DNA from: CAYMLL01 sp964390645
GTDB taxonomy: Bacteria > Planctomycetota > UBA8108
Direction: 5' to 3'
Length of the DNA: 30,589 bases
Assembly: GCA_964390645.1 (NCBI GenBank)
Contig: CAYMLL010000054.1
Coordinates: 1 to 30,589 of the forward strand
Below the pieces are notes generated by a model. It saw nothing but the letters and a program-made list of their open reading frames with translations. It was not told the origin of the DNA and did no database searches. Below, in pieces: positions 28,978 to 30,589 of the stretch. A program made the translations under genes and the position numbers. The first letter of the stretch is position 1, and each line of letters begins with the position of its first letter.

Positions 28978-29319
28978 GCTCCCGTGACGAGTGTGGGTTT
29001 TGTCCGGTGTACGTTCGGCTTCTCGGTTTGTTCTGTGCGCGACGTCGGGACGACCTTAGAATCCCTTTCGTGAGAGAACTCGAGAGAAGCCCGGGGCCTG
29101 CGAGGCCAGGCAAATCGTCGGGAGAGCGCTTCCTTCGGTCGCGAAAGTGAGCCGTTTGCCTCGAGACCGAGACGCCGGAACGGAGCTCGCGTGACGTGCG
29201 GTCGAGTTCTGGTGAGGCGGTTCTCGCGGAGATGGGCGAGTTGGCCCGTCTCGCGCCGAACGGGCTCTTGAAGCAGTGCTGTCTCCCGGGGTGAACGTCT
29301 CGACTTCAGGAGGATCTTC
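28978..29319. other. Intergenic region with a hairpin
   Basis: No gene is apparent. TAGAAT (29057-29062) could be a -10 but has no paired -35. A strong hairpin (29225-29255: CGCGGAGATGGGC, GAGTTG loop, GCCCGTCTCGCG) lies 65 nt upstream of the next gene. It lacks a T-run and could be a leader structure. Confidence 0.45.
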
Positions 29320-29775
29320 ATGCGCGTTTGCTGTTCCTGGATCGCAGTTCCTGTTCTCCTTGCTGCCGTCGGCTGCGAGGTCGTCTATCCGGACGCCCGG
29401 CCGGGGCGGCGCCACGACAACGTGCTCGGCGCTGTCGAGGCCGTCGTCAAGGAGCGTTACCCGATGGCGGCGACGTATCCGAAGAGCCACAGCGTCGTCG
29501 CGCTCACATCGCCGAAATTGCTGGGGGTGGATCGGACGCGCAAGCAGGTCCACGTTTGGGTGCGTCGCAACTACACCGGCAACTGGGACGCCGACGTCTC
29601 CGTGCGTCTGGTCACCCAGGTGAACGAGCCGCATTCCGGTGCCCATGACCCGGGCAGTCCCTACGTGACGATCTCGCGTCCGCTGTCCACGTCACCCCGA
29701 TGGCAGACCTTGCAGCATATGACGGGCGAGGAGCAGGAACTCCACGCGGCCGTCCTGGCGCGATTGAACGGCTGA
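29320..29775 (+). CDS. Lipoprotein of unknown function
   Basis: A 151-residue lipoprotein. The signal peptide ends in AAVGC with lipidated Cys19; mature residues start EVVYPDARPG. The body is a mixed alpha/beta unit with VKERYPMAATYP and KQVHVWVRRNYTGNWDADVSVRLV, including alternating hydrophobic strands. It ends in a short helix. A strong AGGAGG (29308-29313) stands 6 nt before the ATG. No family is recognised. It is followed after 52 bp by a tRNA gene, possibly read through from this gene because I see no separate tRNA promoter. Confidence 0.8.
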   Translation: MRVCCSWIAVPVLLAAVGCEVVYPDARPGRRHDNVLGAVEAVVKERYPMAATYPKSHSVVALTSPKLLGVDRTRKQVHVWVRRNYTGNWDADVSVRLVTQVNEPHSGAHDPGSPYVTISRPLSTSPRWQTLQHMTGEEQELHAAVLARLNG

Positions 29776-29827
29776 TCGCAGATCGTTGCGGAGGGATCGC
29801 CGGATCGCGCGTCACCGTCGAAGTTTC

Positions 29828-29904
29828 GGGCCCGTAGCTCAGTTGGTTAGAGCAGCAGACTCATAATCTGTCGGTCCTTGGTTCGAGTCCAAGTGGGCCC
29901 ACCA
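29828..29904 (+). tRNA. tRNA with CAU anticodon, probably tRNA-Ile2
   Basis: A 77-nt cloverleaf: acceptor GGGCCCG/TGGGCCC, D arm GTAGCTCAGTTGGTTAGAGC, anticodon arm GCAGA-CTCATAA-TCTGT, T arm CTTGG-TTCGAGT-CCAAG, and an encoded A73-CCA. The anticodon is CAU. The GACTCATAATC core matches tRNA-Ile2, whose C34 is changed to lysidine by TilS to read AUA, rather than elongator tRNA-Met, which is already present at 371-447 with a different core. Simple anticodon callers would name it Met. Confidence 0.9.
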
Positions 29905-29908
29905 GGTC

Positions 29909-29943
29909 AAGGCTCGTCGCGATGGACGCTTGCGGCGAGCCTT
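29909..29943 (+). terminator. Intrinsic terminator after the tRNA
   Basis: A 12-bp stem (AAGGCTCGTCGC with GCGGCGAGCCTT, one G-U pair) with an 11-nt loop, followed by CTCATTG. It begins 4 nt after the CCA. Confidence 0.75.
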
Positions 29944-30094
29944 CTCATTGTCGGGTAGGTGCTTTTCCCTTGCGACTTCCTCGGGAGTCCCTACAATCCC
30001 GGGCTGCCGGTTTGTGAATTCGTGGGTACGGCTTTGTTCCGTGCCTGGCTTTCCTTTTTGTTCTGTCCCTCCTTGGCGAAGGAGTTCCGAACCG

Positions 30095-30574
30095 GTGACC
30101 TGTGCCCGCCTCTCGATCGTGCTGGCCGGTTTCTTGCTGGCTGTCTGTGGCCTGTCCTGCTCGGACAAGGACCGTCGCATGAGCGAGTTCGAGGCGCTCA
30201 ACTACCGCCGCGAACTGGTGAGGACAAACCACGCGCAGCTTTCGCCACAGCAGCGCCGGGATCTGATGTACCACCCGGCTCGGACGCAGGGCGAGATCGA
30301 CGCTTCCTTCGAGCGCTACCGCCAGCAGTTCGCCGAGCAGCAGGCTCGCGATGCCGTGACGGCTCGCGTTGCGCGTCGCGGCGCTGGCGAACAGACCGAG
30401 CGATTGAGCGGCTTTTCGGAGGCCACCGCTCCGGGCGTCGATGGTCGCGGAGATCATCCCGGAGATCGTCCCGGACACGGGCGCGGAAGGGGCACCCGCG
30501 ATTTGCCGGCTTCGCTGTCGGAAGAGGGAGATGCGGAGGGAGATGCGGAGGGAGATGCGGAGGGCGAGCCGTGA
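30095..30574 (+). CDS. Lipoprotein with EGDA repeat tail
   Basis: A 159-residue lipoprotein. A short signal peptide ends in GLSC with Cys22. Residues 25-95 form a charged helical region (MSEFEALNYRRELVRTNHAQLSP and FERYRQQFAEQQAR). The rest is Gly/Arg- and Asp-rich and ends in three EGDA tetrapeptides from a 12-nt tandem repeat (30524-30559). I chose GTG 30095 because AAGGAG stands 9 nt upstream and the signal peptide starts there; an upstream extension would spoil it. No family is recognised. Confidence 0.7.
   Translation: MTCARLSIVLAGFLLAVCGLSCSDKDRRMSEFEALNYRRELVRTNHAQLSPQQRRDLMYHPARTQGEIDASFERYRQQFAEQQARDAVTARVARRGAGEQTERLSGFSEATAPGVDGRGDHPGDRPGHGRGRGTRDLPASLSEEGDAEGDAEGDAEGEP
30524..30559 (+). 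repeat. 12-nt in-frame tandem repeat (EGDA)x3
   Basis: Three exact copies of GAGGGAGATGCG and a partial fourth end the last lipoprotein. Confidence 0.9.
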
Positions 30575-30589
30575 TACCGGTTCCGGATG

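Noticed and set aside
28209..29321. Minus-strand frame with PPPCR repeats
   Set aside because: The repeat is the complement of the QxGGL coding repeat of HU; the HU fold is unmistakable on the plus strand.

Overview
This is a GC-rich bacterial chromosome segment, almost certainly from a metagenome-assembled scaffold because it contains a fixed block of 100 N. The gene content resembles Planctomycetota or a similar deep-branching, signalling-rich lineage. It has Hanks-type Ser/Thr kinases with accessory domains, FHA, VWA/HEAT, TPR/PEGA/beta-propeller proteins, many short lipoproteins, a Lon-like (LonB/LonC type) protease, GatCAB, and a short basic protein with a Lys/Arg/Pro tail. The phylum assignment is an inference from gene style; no marker gene in the window settles it.

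Layout. 1-370: no confident gene, then a minus-strand tRNA-Met(CAU) with its own promoter and terminator. 552-2427: a comF-like phosphoribosyltransferase, a one-domain FliN/SpoA-like protein and a DUF4416 protein. 2532-2741: assembly gap between two identical 55-bp flanks. 2881-6258: gatC-gatA-gatB with a candidate promoter. 6308-9643 (minus): a large DUF4388-TPR-TM-PEGA-propeller protein, divergent from a secreted HEAT-VWA protein (9879-11264). That protein converges on an FHA-pseudokinase with a C-terminal membrane anchor (11289-12776, minus). A 49-bp divergent intergenic region with a symmetric -10 element separates the pseudokinase from rsfS. tsaE and an apparently active Ser/Thr kinase with an N-terminal GspE-N-like region and zinc ribbon follow. 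15419-19181: a repeat-tailed hypothetical protein, a membrane-spanning SbcC/YhaN-type ATPase and miaA. 19270-19996 (minus): two related mini-lipoproteins with a 22-bp tandem repeat between them. 20483-22642: Lon-like protease with an SPRK-repeat N-terminal tail. 22803-25512 (minus): thiL overlapping a CPA1-like antiporter. 25637-27675: ParA overlapping a TPR-metallopeptidase gene. 27697-27978 (minus): short basic-tailed protein, followed by HU with a glycine-rich repeat tail (28471-28977), a lipoprotein, a second CAU tRNA (probably tRNA-Ile2) with terminator, and a final lipoprotein.

Working together. Translation and tRNA maturation are well represented (GatCAB, RsfS, TsaE, MiaA and two CAU tRNAs). 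Four neighbouring genes from 6.3 to 15.3 kb look like parts of a phospho-signalling and envelope-sensing network. The most unusual theme is that at least seven genes carry short in-frame tandem duplications (9-24 nt units), mostly in N- or C-terminal tails or inter-domain linkers. This suggests a genome prone to slippage-generated low-complexity tails.
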